Assembly (NCBI RefSeq): GCF_040643435.1 | Contig: NZ_JBEYUH010000005.1 | Location: 186,001-250,000 of the forward strand | Length of the DNA: 64,000 nucleotides | Direction of reading: 5' to 3' | From: Rhodococcus sp040643435 | GTDB lineage: Bacteria; Actinomycetota; Actinomycetes; Mycobacteriales; Mycobacteriaceae | In this document: one piece after another, positions 52,536 to 61,927 of the stretch | Numbering within the stretch: position 1 is the first letter of the stretch | Layout of the letters: each line of letters begins with the position of its first letter | The notes under the pieces: model-generated | Told to the model about the DNA's origin: nothing | The model's input: the letters and a program-made list of their open reading frames with translations, nothing else | The model's database searches: none | Translations under genes and position numbers: made by a program

Positions 52536-53405
52536 TCAGCGGCCGGACAACTCGGTGAAGAATGCAGGAACGAGAGCGACGTCCTCCACGGTGCGCACGG
52601 TGGAGCGGACACCGAGACCGTGTTCCTTGAGCAGGTCGCACAAGCCGTCGCCGTCGACCAGATCGATCGGCGGGGCTCCGTTCCGATGAGCTTCGGCCCG
52701 GGCGTCGTCGGTGAACGATCCGGTGGAGACGAGCAGGCCCTTCTCGCCCCGCCCCACCATCGCCGCACGGAACTCGCGGACCACCTCGGCGCCCGCCTGC
52801 TCCGGTGCGCGCACGAAGCGGAAGAAGACAGAGAAGCTCAGCAGCGACACACGCAGCACGCCCGTGCCCTCGACGTGACCGGCCGGGTGGGATCCGCCCG
52901 GGGCAGGGATGGTCAGCGTTGTGAATCCGGCCGCGCGCAGAACTGTGGTGACGAGGCGTTCGAAGCCGTCCTTCGACAGATCGGCAACGGCACCGAGGAC
53001 CGGCTCACGCCACAATTCGGGATCCTCGGGTGCAGCCGCGAGCGATACGACCTGGGCACCCTGCGAGACGTTGCGAACCAGCCGCTTGCGGCGCTTCTCG
53101 GCCGTATACGCGACCTGCATGGGTTTGATCTCCGACTCGCGCACGGCGCGCCCGCGCTCGGTCACACTCCACACGCCCCTGCGGGTGTTCGACAGCAGAC
53201 CCATGCCCTTGAGGTAGGTACGTGCCCACGCGAGGCGGTATTCGATCTCCGTCCCCGGACCGTCGCCGTGGAGTACGGCCTGCGCGGCCTCGGTCAATCC
53301 CGTCCGGGCGATCACGGCGGAATCGATCTCCTCGATGACGCCGGACCCACCGAGCTCGATGACCGCCTGCACCGTCGGCCAGAGAAGATCCGTGTACGGG
53401 GGCAA
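52536..53405 (-). CDS. Mrr-like protein with altered nuclease core
   Basis: A 289-residue protein with the Mrr restriction-enzyme layout: N-terminal winged-helix (LPPYTDLLWPTVQAVIELGG ... GLTEAAQAVLHGDGPG), a linker, and a C-terminal Mrr_cat-like domain (VADLSKDGFERLVTTVLRAAGF; EKGLLVSTGSFTDDARAEA; PIDLVDGDGLCDLLKEHGLGV). The expected D-(E/Q)xK core is missing: FRFVR stands where FQCKR is normally found (about 52811-52825) and GSHPAGHVEG replaces the GxGDGGVDG loop. It may bind DNA without cutting. TTG 53405 is the preferred start (GAGG upstream); ATG/GTG 53525 is possible. Confidence 0.6.
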   Translation of the reverse strand: MPPYTDLLWPTVQAVIELGGSGVIEEIDSAVIARTGLTEAAQAVLHGDGPGTEIEYRLAWARTYLKGMGLLSNTRRGVWSVTERGRAVRESEIKPMQVAYTAEKRRKRLVRNVSQGAQVVSLAAAPEDPELWREPVLGAVADLSKDGFERLVTTVLRAAGFTTLTIPAPGGSHPAGHVEGTGVLRVSLLSFSVFFRFVRAPEQAGAEVVREFRAAMVGRGEKGLLVSTGSFTDDARAEAHRNGAPPIDLVDGDGLCDLLKEHGLGVRSTVRTVEDVALVPAFFTELSGR

Positions 53406-53654
53406 CGTGGCCTCGCCGCCTCCGGTGTTCCGGACGGAGTTTTCGATCGCGTTCCGGCGCTGCACACCTTCCCCTAACCTCGCGGCGCGGAAGGCCGCAC
53501 CATCGGTCCTGCACGTAGGTGACAACCCTATCGGATGTGGCGGCTCCGCCCGCGGGTGCCGGACCCGGGCGCGTCCGAACTACGGACCGGGGTGTCCGCC
53601 GGAGTTCTACGATTTCTTCAGGGAGCTCTTTCGCGTCCACCGAAGCGAGTCGCC

Positions 53655-55040
53655 ATGCACCGCCCTCCACCTGTCGATCCGGCCCATCACCCGCATCTCA
53701 GCGGCCTGTTCGCGCCGCAGCGCGAGGAGGTGGACATCCACAATCTCGAGGTCCGCGGAAAATTGCCCACCGACCTGCACGGAAGCTATCTCCGCAACGG
53801 TCCCAATCCCCGATTCGACCCGATCGGCCACTACGTCTATCCCATCGACGGTGACGGGATGGTTCATCGGGTACAGATCGCCGACGGCACCGCCCGCTAC
53901 ACGAACCGGTTCGTCAGGACACCGCAGGTCGTGGCGGAAGAGAAGGCAGGTCGTGCCCTGTGGGCCGGAATCACCGATCCGTACTTTCCTCCGGAGGAGG
54001 AGGTGGGGCCGGATCTTGCGAACACCATCCGCGAACTGCCCGACATCAACATCATCCGTCACGGTGGACGGTTGCTGGCCATGGCCGAGGCGGCACCGCC
54101 GTATGCACTGGGCTCCGAATTGGAGACGCTCGGCCGTGAGACCTTCGGCGGGACCCTCCCCGCAGGTCTCACCGCGCACCCGAAGATCGATCCGGATACA
54201 GGGGAGATGATCGCGTTCTGCTATGTGCTCGACCCGCCGTATCTGACCTGGTCGGTTATCGCACCGGACGGGACGGTCACCCGCGCAGCGACGCCCGTCG
54301 ACGGCGCGGACATGCCGTTGATGATCCACGACATGGCGTTGACACCGACCTACATCGTGCTGGTCCTGGCTCCGCTCGTATTCGATCTCTCGCAGATCTT
54401 CTCCGGTGGATCACCTCTCGACTGGAAACCGGATCTGGGCGTACGCGTCGCGCTCATCCGTCGGGACGGCGGCTCGGTGAACTGGTTCTCGACCGGCACC
54501 TTCTGGATGTGGCACACGGCGAACGCCTTCGACCTGCCCGACGGCGACGTCGCACTCGACTACGTGGAATGGAACTATCCGGGTGCTTTGACCACGAAGA
54601 CGGGACCGAATCGGTCGGTCCTCCGTCGCGCCGTGATCGGCCGGAACGGCGTGACCCGGACGACCCTGCACGAACGCGATATCGAGTTCCCCCGCATCGA
54701 CGACAGGTCGGCGACCCTCGATCACCGTGTCGTCGCAACGATCGGACGCAGCGGTTCGCAGAAACTCCCGACTGGCGCTGCGGATTCGCTGTTCTGGTTC
54801 GATGTCGTGTCCGGGACGGAATCGGTGTGGGCCCACGAGACGCTCACTCCGGGCGAACCGGTCTATCTGACGGCCGAGGCGGGCGGGTACTGGGGGACGA
54901 TCGCCACCGACCGCGCCGATTCGACCAGTTGGTTCCTCGTCTTTCCCGAAACCGACCCGGCCTCGGGCCCGATCGCGCAGGTGCGTCTGCCGATCCGGGT
55001 GCCGGCCGGCCTGCACGGAGCGTGGCTCGACTCGGCGTGA
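53655..55040 (+). CDS. Carotenoid oxygenase (CCD/RPE65 family)
   Basis: A 461-residue non-haem iron dioxygenase. The four iron-binding His are visible: His175 (AHPKID), His225 (MIHDMAL), His287 (WHTANAF) and His454 (LHGAWL). It cleaves carotenoids or related stilbenes; the length and motifs fit bacterial members. ATG 53655 is preferred over the upstream open frame from 53535. No carotenoid-synthesis gene is present in the window, so a lignostilbene-type or apocarotenoid substrate is possible. Confidence 0.88.
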   Translation: MHRPPPVDPAHHPHLSGLFAPQREEVDIHNLEVRGKLPTDLHGSYLRNGPNPRFDPIGHYVYPIDGDGMVHRVQIADGTARYTNRFVRTPQVVAEEKAGRALWAGITDPYFPPEEEVGPDLANTIRELPDINIIRHGGRLLAMAEAAPPYALGSELETLGRETFGGTLPAGLTAHPKIDPDTGEMIAFCYVLDPPYLTWSVIAPDGTVTRAATPVDGADMPLMIHDMALTPTYIVLVLAPLVFDLSQIFSGGSPLDWKPDLGVRVALIRRDGGSVNWFSTGTFWMWHTANAFDLPDGDVALDYVEWNYPGALTTKTGPNRSVLRRAVIGRNGVTRTTLHERDIEFPRIDDRSATLDHRVVATIGRSGSQKLPTGAADSLFWFDVVSGTESVWAHETLTPGEPVYLTAEAGGYWGTIATDRADSTSWFLVFPETDPASGPIAQVRLPIRVPAGLHGAWLDSA

Positions 55041-55065
55041 GCGCCGCTCCCGCTAGTTTGAGGGA

Positions 55066-55632
55066 ATGGGTTTCACACGAGCCGAACTCGAATCCTTCCG
55101 CGATGCGGTGATCCCCGATCTCGTCGCACCGGGCTGTCGCCTGCTCTTCGTCGGGATCAACCCCGGTCTGTGGACCGCAGCGACAGGAGCCCATTTCGCA
55201 CGTCCCGGGAATCGCTTCTATCCCGCACTGTTCCGCGCCGGCATCGTCGACCGGCTCATCGATGCCTCCTCCGGTATCAGCGACGTCGACCGCGACCACC
55301 TGCTCGAACGGGGTGTCGGCATCACGAATCTGGCGCCGCGGGCGACAGCGCGCGCCGACGAACTCACCGACGAGGAACTCCGCGATGGCGGACGCCACCT
55401 CTCGAAGGTGGTGGCCGAGTACCGCCCACGTGCCATTGCGGTTGCCGGCGTCACGGCCTACCGCACGGCCTTCGGTCGCCGCAGGGCGAAGGCCGGATTG
55501 CAGGAGGACATGATCGGCGACGTGCCGGTGTGGGTGGTGCCCAACCCGAGCGGATTGAACGCCCACGAAACCGTCGAGTCGCTGGCGCACGCCTATGCCG
55601 AACCCGCGCGGGCGGCGGGCATCCTGTCCTGA
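55066..55632 (+). CDS. mug: G/U mismatch-specific DNA glycosylase Mug
   Basis: A 188-residue family 2 UDG. Motif A is FVGINPGLWTAATGAHFA (Asn as catalytic residue) and motif B is PNPSGLNAH. It removes uracil, thymine and etheno-C from G mismatches. It follows the carotenoid oxygenase gene by 25 bp on the same strand, without an evident functional link. The window also holds UdgB and Tag, giving three base-excision glycosylases. Confidence 0.88.
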   Translation: MGFTRAELESFRDAVIPDLVAPGCRLLFVGINPGLWTAATGAHFARPGNRFYPALFRAGIVDRLIDASSGISDVDRDHLLERGVGITNLAPRATARADELTDEELRDGGRHLSKVVAEYRPRAIAVAGVTAYRTAFGRRRAKAGLQEDMIGDVPVWVVPNPSGLNAHETVESLAHAYAEPARAAGILS

Positions 55633-55640
55633 ACTGCCGC

Positions 55641-55982
55641 CTACCGCTGAGCGCCGAACACCTTGTCGAGGAAGTGCGTGGCGCGGTAGCCGGTCGGTGT
55701 GCCCTGCACGACGACCGCCCACCCCTCGGAGTTCTCGGTGCGGAGCGGGAGGATCGCCTGGTACTCCGGGGATTCGTACCAGGACCGGGCGCGTTCGACG
55801 TCGGGGAATTCGATGATCACGAGGCTCCCCTCGAAGGGTCCTTCCATCCCTTCGGGATCGACGCCGTGGACGAGGAAACGTCCGTCATAGGGGGCGAGGG
55901 TGTCGTCGATGGTCTCGATGTACCGGACGATCTCGTCGTTGAGGTCGATGTTGCGAAGATGAGCCACTGCGTATGCGTTCAT
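55641..55982 (-). CDS. DUF1330-family protein
   Basis: A 113-residue DUF1330 dimeric alpha-beta barrel protein (YDGRFLVHGVDPEGMEGPF, LVIIEFPDVERARSWYESPEYQ, LPLRTENSEGWAVVV). Start ATG 55982 rather than 55997. Function unknown for the family. It is divergent from an XRE regulator, with an inverted repeat in between that could control both. Confidence 0.82.
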   Translation of the reverse strand: MNAYAVAHLRNIDLNDEIVRYIETIDDTLAPYDGRFLVHGVDPEGMEGPFEGSLVIIEFPDVERARSWYESPEYQAILPLRTENSEGWAVVVQGTPTGYRATHFLDKVFGAQR

Positions 55983-56016
55983 GCGACTACGGTGCATCCT
56001 GCCGCGCGCGGGATCG

Positions 56017-56033
56017 ATTACCCGGGAAGTAAT
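56017..56033. promoter_or_regulatory. Candidate operator ATTAC-N7-GTAAT
   Basis: An inverted repeat with 5-bp arms, ATTACCCGGGAAGTAAT, lies between the divergent DUF1330 gene (start 55982) and the XRE regulator (start 56068). Its spacing suits a homodimeric HTH regulator, most simply the one encoded beside it. No experiment is implied. Confidence 0.5.
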
Positions 56034-56067
56034 GGTGGCCGCTCCACTTCCCCTCTACGTTCGGGAT

Positions 56068-56886
56068 ATGACCACACTCGACGTTCCCCATGCGGGTGCG
56101 TTGCTGCGGACCTGGCGAGAGCGACGCGGATGGAGCCAACTCGCACTGGCGCACACCGCCGGAATCTCCGCGCGACACCTGAGCTTCGTGGAGACCGGCC
56201 GGTCGCGACCGTCGCGCAGAACTGTGCTCGGGTTGTGCGAGCACCTGGAGGTACCGCTGCGGGAACGCAATACGATCCTCATGGCGGCAGGCCTGGCGCC
56301 GGTCTATCCCGAACATCGGCTCGGCGACCTGCCGATGGCCGCCGTATCGGACGCGATCACCCGAATCCTCACCTTGCACAATCCTTTTCCCGCACTCGTC
56401 GTCGACCGGCACTGGACGATGGTCGATGCGAACGACGCTGTCGTCGCCCTCGTGGAGGGATGCGCTCCCGAACTGCTCGAGCCGCCCGTGAACGTCCTGC
56501 GATTGACGCTGCACCCGCGCGGACTCGCACCACGGATAGCAGATGCGGGACAGTGGCGTGCTCACCTCCTCGCACGACTGCAGCACCAGATCGGTGCGAC
56601 CGGCGATCCGGAATTGAAGCGGCTGCACGACGAACTGATCGGTTATCCCTGCGACGATCCGGCACCCCCGGACACTCCGCACGCCCTCGTCGTTCCGTTC
56701 CGGCTTCGCACCGAGCGCGGCGAACTGTCCTTCCTGAGTACGACCACCTTGTTCGGCACTCCCCTGGACGTGACCGTCTCGGAACTCGCGATCGAAGCGT
56801 TCTACCCGGTCGATGCCGAGACGGCGCGCGCGCTCGTTCGCGGTTCCCACCTCGATCCGTCCTCGCGCGAGGATGTTGCGCGCTAA
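56068..56886 (+). CDS. XRE-family regulator with MmyB-like ligand domain
   Basis: A 272-residue protein. An N-terminal HTH_3 domain (LLRTWRERRGWSQLALAHTAG, ISARHLSFVETGRSRPSRRTV, ~10-65) is joined to an MmyB-like PAS-type ligand-binding domain (~100-265; NPFPALVVDRHWTMVDANDA). Start taken at ATG 56068; ATG 56032 lies inside the candidate operator. Proteins of this type are usually local repressors or activators in actinobacteria, with fatty-acid-like ligands proposed for some. Confidence 0.85.
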   Translation: MTTLDVPHAGALLRTWRERRGWSQLALAHTAGISARHLSFVETGRSRPSRRTVLGLCEHLEVPLRERNTILMAAGLAPVYPEHRLGDLPMAAVSDAITRILTLHNPFPALVVDRHWTMVDANDAVVALVEGCAPELLEPPVNVLRLTLHPRGLAPRIADAGQWRAHLLARLQHQIGATGDPELKRLHDELIGYPCDDPAPPDTPHALVVPFRLRTERGELSFLSTTTLFGTPLDVTVSELAIEAFYPVDAETARALVRGSHLDPSSREDVAR

Positions 56887-56931
56887 CGTGGAAGATGCTT
56901 CTGCCGAGCGGATCATGCGGAGGACACCGAC

Positions 56932-57147
56932 ATGAGCACTGCGAAATGGTGGGTTCTCGACGAGCGGGAGTCCGGCTTCACCCTCGAACATCGCCCGAGC
57001 GGCGACGTCGTCCTGATGAACAACGGAACCTCGGAAGAGCACGTCCTGCATGGTTACGTGTGGAAGCACTGTCCGCACTTCGGCCTGCAGATCCAGAGCG
57101 AGGGCCCACCGCCGTACGGTCCGTGGGTCGAGAACCCGGAGGACTGA
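56932..57147 (+). CDS. Small hypothetical protein (71 aa)
   Basis: A 71-residue protein with GGAGG 7 nt before ATG 56932, a good ribosome site. It has Trp, His and Gly-rich beta-like segments (KWWVLDERESGFTLEH, LHGYVWKHCPHFG) and no membrane helix. It follows the XRE regulator by 45 bp. I do not recognise a family; a small stand-alone beta domain is a guess. Confidence 0.5.
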   Translation: MSTAKWWVLDERESGFTLEHRPSGDVVLMNNGTSEEHVLHGYVWKHCPHFGLQIQSEGPPPYGPWVENPED

Positions 57148-57163
57148 ACTCCCGGCCTCCGTC

Positions 57164-57688
57164 TCAGGGGATCGTTCGCAAGGGCGTGTGCTCACCGGTC
57201 GCGGTATCGATCAGCACAGCGCGGGTGAGCGCCGCCTCCATCGGAAGCACGTCGTACACCACGGCGCCGAGGCGGTCGAGTTCGTCGCGTCGGGCGCGGG
57301 GGCTCAGAGAACAGTGCGGGGTCCAGCGTCCGGGGGTGTAGTAGCGGTGCAGGTCCGCTCCCGTCTCCTCGACGACCCTCACGACGCGGTCCTGGCGCTG
57401 CACGAGATCGGGCGACGGGGCCGGAACGAGCGAGGCGCGGCCGCGACGGAACAATCCGAGCGTGTCGATGTAGATGTGAACCGGCCCCGAGTCGGGCACG
57501 TCCTCGAGCGCCGATTCGACGGCGGGCAGGTCGTAGGTCCGCAGCACAACGTACGACAGGTGCGGTACGTGCCTGCGGTGCGTGTGTGTCAGCAGAGTGG
57601 GGATGCCGCTCTCCTCGAGTCGGCCCCACAGCCGGCGTATCGCGCGGTCGGTCTCGGTGTCGAACAGGAGACAGACGGCCAGCGCCAT
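57164..57688 (-). CDS. 2H phosphoesterase / 2'-5' RNA ligase-like protein
   Basis: A 174-residue protein with the two HxS motifs of the 2H phosphoesterase superfamily (HLSYVV near 43 and HCSLSP near 128). Such enzymes act on 2',3'-cyclic or 2'-5' phosphodiesters; substrate unknown. Its ATG overlaps the stop of the CPBP gene by 1 nt (TGATG), so the two are coupled. It converges with the small hypothetical gene. Confidence 0.72.
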   Translation of the reverse strand: MALAVCLLFDTETDRAIRRLWGRLEESGIPTLLTHTHRRHVPHLSYVVLRTYDLPAVESALEDVPDSGPVHIYIDTLGLFRRGRASLVPAPSPDLVQRQDRVVRVVEETGADLHRYYTPGRWTPHCSLSPRARRDELDRLGAVVYDVLPMEAALTRAVLIDTATGEHTPLRTIP

Positions 57689-58476
57689 CAGTTGACGGTC
57701 ACGTGCCAGACGAGCGCCGCCGCGAGCGCACCTGCCCCGTTGATCGACCAGTGCAGGGCGATCGGCGCGAGGATGCTTCCGCTGCGTCGGCGCAGCCACG
57801 TGAAGACGAAACCCGCCGCGGCGGTCGCGATCACCGCACCGACGATGCCGGCAATCTGCGCGAGCAGTCCGGCGCCGAGGAAGGCACTGAGGCCGGCGTT
57901 GCCCGCTGTGAGCCCGAACGACGAGGCGATGTGCCACAGGCCGAACAACAGCGATCCTGCAGCGAAGACACCGCGCGCACCCCACACTCGCTCGAGGGTT
58001 CCGTGGAGGACTCCCCGGAAGGCCAGTTCTTCGGGGATGACCGTCTGGAGGGGGATGATGATCATCGATGCGACGAGGGCGCCGGAAATCGTGGCGTAGC
58101 GCTCGGACAAGAAGAATTGCCTGGTGAACGGCAGTGCGATGCCGATCGCCACGACGAGAAGTACGAGGGCGACCGCTGCGACGGAGTAGAGCGTCCCCCG
58201 CTTCCAGTGCCGTGGCGACAGCCCGAGTTCCGACCAGCGCATGCCGCGTCGGCGCATCATCGCGACCAGCACACACGCCGCGACCGGCACGGTCGCGATC
58301 GACGCCCAGGTCGTGGTGAAGTGGGCGATGAGATTGGTGGTGACGAGCACCGTGATCACCACGGCGAGATCGATCCAGGCGTGGAATCGGGACAACCACG
58401 CCAGCGACGGCAGGTGTCCGGCGTCCTGCGACGGCAACCGTCCGATTTCTACGGTCACGTGCGTTCCCTCCGGCAA
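57688..58476 (-). CDS. CPBP-family intramembrane protease
   Basis: A 262-residue protein with about eight membrane helices. The CPBP/Abi metal-protease motifs are visible: PEELAFRGVLHG (EExxxR), FGLWHIASS and APIALHWSINGAG (His). Relatives act in protein maturation, bacteriocin immunity or prenyl-protein-type cleavage. ATG 58476 or GTG 58458. Coupled to the downstream 2H gene. Confidence 0.85.
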   Translation of the reverse strand: MPEGTHVTVEIGRLPSQDAGHLPSLAWLSRFHAWIDLAVVITVLVTTNLIAHFTTTWASIATVPVAACVLVAMMRRRGMRWSELGLSPRHWKRGTLYSVAAVALVLLVVAIGIALPFTRQFFLSERYATISGALVASMIIIPLQTVIPEELAFRGVLHGTLERVWGARGVFAAGSLLFGLWHIASSFGLTAGNAGLSAFLGAGLLAQIAGIVGAVIATAAAGFVFTWLRRRSGSILAPIALHWSINGAGALAAALVWHVTVN

Positions 58477-58715
58477 CTCTCGAGCATCCGGTCAAGTGTA
58501 CGGATTCGGCCGTTTCGGCGCCGTGACGCCGCACACGCCCCCTCCGCGTCCTTCGGATTTCCGGACATCACCGGCGTGAAACACACCACCGAATGTCGGG
58601 AGATGCAGGTCACATTCGTGTTGCACGTCGAGTCCGTCACATGCCCCGTTGTCAAGCCCTTGCGCCCACGCAGCTAACGTGTATGGCGATCACCAGCCCT
58701 CTTTCAGGAGAAACA

Positions 58716-60413
<1,698 letters not shown>

Positions 60414-60428
60414 ACATCCGGCACGAGT

Positions 60429-60460
60429 CGAGCCCGGCGGGAATGATCCCGCCGGGCTCG
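60429..60460 (+). terminator. Strong terminator after fumarase
   Basis: A perfect 14-bp stem (60429-60442 with 60447-60460), loop ATGA, then ATCTTTC. It begins 16 nt past the stop and separates fumarase from the convergent hypothetical gene. Confidence 0.78.
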
Positions 60461-60476
60461 ATCTTTCGGCCGTGCG

Positions 60477-60869
60477 TCAGGCAGCGCAGGCGTGCGTTCG
60501 CGCGAGCACTGCGGGCGACTGCACGACGACCTGCTGCAGGAACTCGAGGACGATGCCCGGCGCCGGTTCCGCGCCCGGCGCGAGTACCGCACACAGTGCG
60601 CGGTACTGGGCGTCGCTCATCACCGGCGCGATCCGGAAGTGAGTGGTCATCCCGAGAGTGAAGCCGATCCCGAAGTCGCGGGCACGGACCTGCAGTTCCG
60701 GGCCGTGCTCCCCCGCGATCAGGCAGACCTCGAAAACCGCGCGTCCGGCGGTGTGCTCGAACGACGCCGAAGATACGTTGTTACGGACCATCTGCCGGTA
60801 GAGCGGCCGCAGTCCGCCGAGCACGACCGGCGGAAGCGTCACTGTCCGAGGACGGTCGGCGGTGAACAT
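60477..60869 (-). CDS. Hypothetical protein (130 aa)
   Basis: A 130-residue protein, probably soluble, with alpha/beta character (LYRQMVRNNVSSASFEH, GELQVRARDFGIGFTLGM-like segment). No family recognised. It starts 42 nt from a strong inverted repeat and is divergent from the urate operon, so it may share its control. Codon use is similar to the neighbours. Confidence 0.5.
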   Translation of the reverse strand: MFTADRPRTVTLPPVVLGGLRPLYRQMVRNNVSSASFEHTAGRAVFEVCLIAGEHGPELQVRARDFGIGFTLGMTTHFRIAPVMSDAQYRALCAVLAPGAEPAPGIVLEFLQQVVVQSPAVLARTHACAA

Positions 60870-60910
60870 ATGATCACTCCTTCAACCCCGCGACCTCACC
60901 GGCCGCGCAC

Positions 60911-60951
60911 TTTTCTGGAATCAGTCTAGTAACTGGAACTATTCCAGAAAA
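60911..60951. promoter_or_regulatory. Inverted repeat with TTTTCTGGAA arms and inner CTGGAA pair
   Basis: Outer arms TTTTCTGGAA (60911-60920) and TTCCAGAAAA (60942-60951) are perfect 10-bp complements, 21 nt apart. A second CTGGAA at 60933-60938 forms CTGGAA-CTA-TTCCAG with the right arm. Three half-sites suggest a repressor site at the promoter of the leftward hypothetical gene or of the urate operon. Confidence 0.55.
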
Positions 60952-60980
60952 ACTCCGCAGCCGCAACCGCCGGGCCGCTC

Positions 60981-61002
60981 CGATTGGCCGATCGTCCAAT
61001 CG
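60981..61002. promoter_or_regulatory. 22-nt near-perfect palindrome upstream of uraD
   Basis: CGATTGG-CCGATCGT-CCAATCG has perfect 7-bp arms and a nearly symmetric centre (two mismatches in 22 nt). It ends 94 nt before the uraD start, a usual operator position. A MarR, TetR, IclR or PucR-type regulator is plausible; a PucR-type gene lies at the other end of the operon. Confidence 0.58.
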
Positions 61003-61096
61003 GCCCACTCACCGAGCACCGAAGTCTGTAGCGGTTGAGTCTCCCCCACCCGCGAATCACAGGACAGGATCGAGTGCACCGACCGAAGGAGGGTAC

Positions 61097-61603
61097 GTGC
61101 AGCTCACAACGGCACGATTCGACGCGATGCCCGAGGGCGAGGCCGTCGCACTGTTGCTCGAATGCTGTTCGAGCCGGACGTGGGCACACTCCGTCGCCGC
61201 GGCACGTCCGTTCGGTTCACGAACCGTCCTGCTCGCCACAGCGGCGGCAGCGGCCGAGAACCTCGACGGCGACGATCTCGACGAGGCCCTCGCCGGCCAT
61301 CCCCGCATCGGCGAACGCACCGAAGACGCCACCTCACGACGCGAGCAATCCGCGGTCACCGGGGCCGATACCGACATCCTGAACCGGCTCGCTGCCGGCA
61401 ACCGGGCGTACGAGGAGCGATTCGGGCACGTCTACCTCGTCCGCGCCGCCGGCCGAACAGCGCCGGAGCTCCTCGAGATCCTCGAACGGCGCCTCGGAAA
61501 CGATCCGGATACGGAGAAAACCGAGATGCGCACCGCACTCGCCGAGATCACCCGCCTGAGACTCGAGCGTCTCGTCACCGACACCGCCGGGAGTCGTGCA
61601 TGA
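61097..61603 (+). CDS. uraD: OHCU decarboxylase UraD
   Basis: A 168-residue 2-oxo-4-hydroxy-4-carboxy-5-ureidoimidazoline decarboxylase, which makes S-allantoin as the third step of urate breakdown. GTG 61097 with GGAGGG upstream. Marks: CCSSRTWAHSV near the start, AGHPRIGER, and SAVTGADTDILNRLAAGNRAYEERFGHVYL (shown in part). Stop overlaps the start of the next gene by 4 nt (ATGA). Confidence 0.9.
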   Translation: MQLTTARFDAMPEGEAVALLLECCSSRTWAHSVAAARPFGSRTVLLATAAAAAENLDGDDLDEALAGHPRIGERTEDATSRREQSAVTGADTDILNRLAAGNRAYEERFGHVYLVRAAGRTAPELLEILERRLGNDPDTEKTEMRTALAEITRLRLERLVTDTAGSRA

Positions 61604-61923
61604 ACACCCTGAGCACGCACGTCCTCGACGCCACCGCGGGCACCCCCGCCGTGGGGCTGCACGTCTCCCTCACCGATGCCGACGGCAACTCGTCGGGCAC
61701 CGGTATCACGGACGACGACGGACGCCTGTCGGGTTTCGCCGGCCCGCTGACCGAGGGCACCTACCACCTGACCTTCGCCACCGGCGACTGGTTCTCGCAG
61801 CGCGGAATCTCGTCCTTCTACCCGGAGGTGACCGTCACCTTCCGTATCCCGGAGGGGAGCGGCCACTTCCACGTGCCGCTGCTCCTGTCCCCCTACTCGT
61901 ATTCCACCTATCGAGGGAGCTGA
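61600..61923 (+). CDS. hiuH: 5-hydroxyisourate hydrolase (transthyretin-like)
   Basis: A 107-residue HIUHase that opens 5-hydroxyisourate to OHCU. The N-terminal HVLDATAGTPA and the C-terminal SYSTYRGS (YRGS signature) carry the catalytic His/Arg/Ser set. ATG 61600 overlaps the uraD stop. Second gene of the urate operon; the uricase follows after 4 bp. Confidence 0.92.
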   Translation: MNTLSTHVLDATAGTPAVGLHVSLTDADGNSSGTGITDDDGRLSGFAGPLTEGTYHLTFATGDWFSQRGISSFYPEVTVTFRIPEGSGHFHVPLLLSPYSYSTYRGS

Positions 61924-61927
61924 CCCC

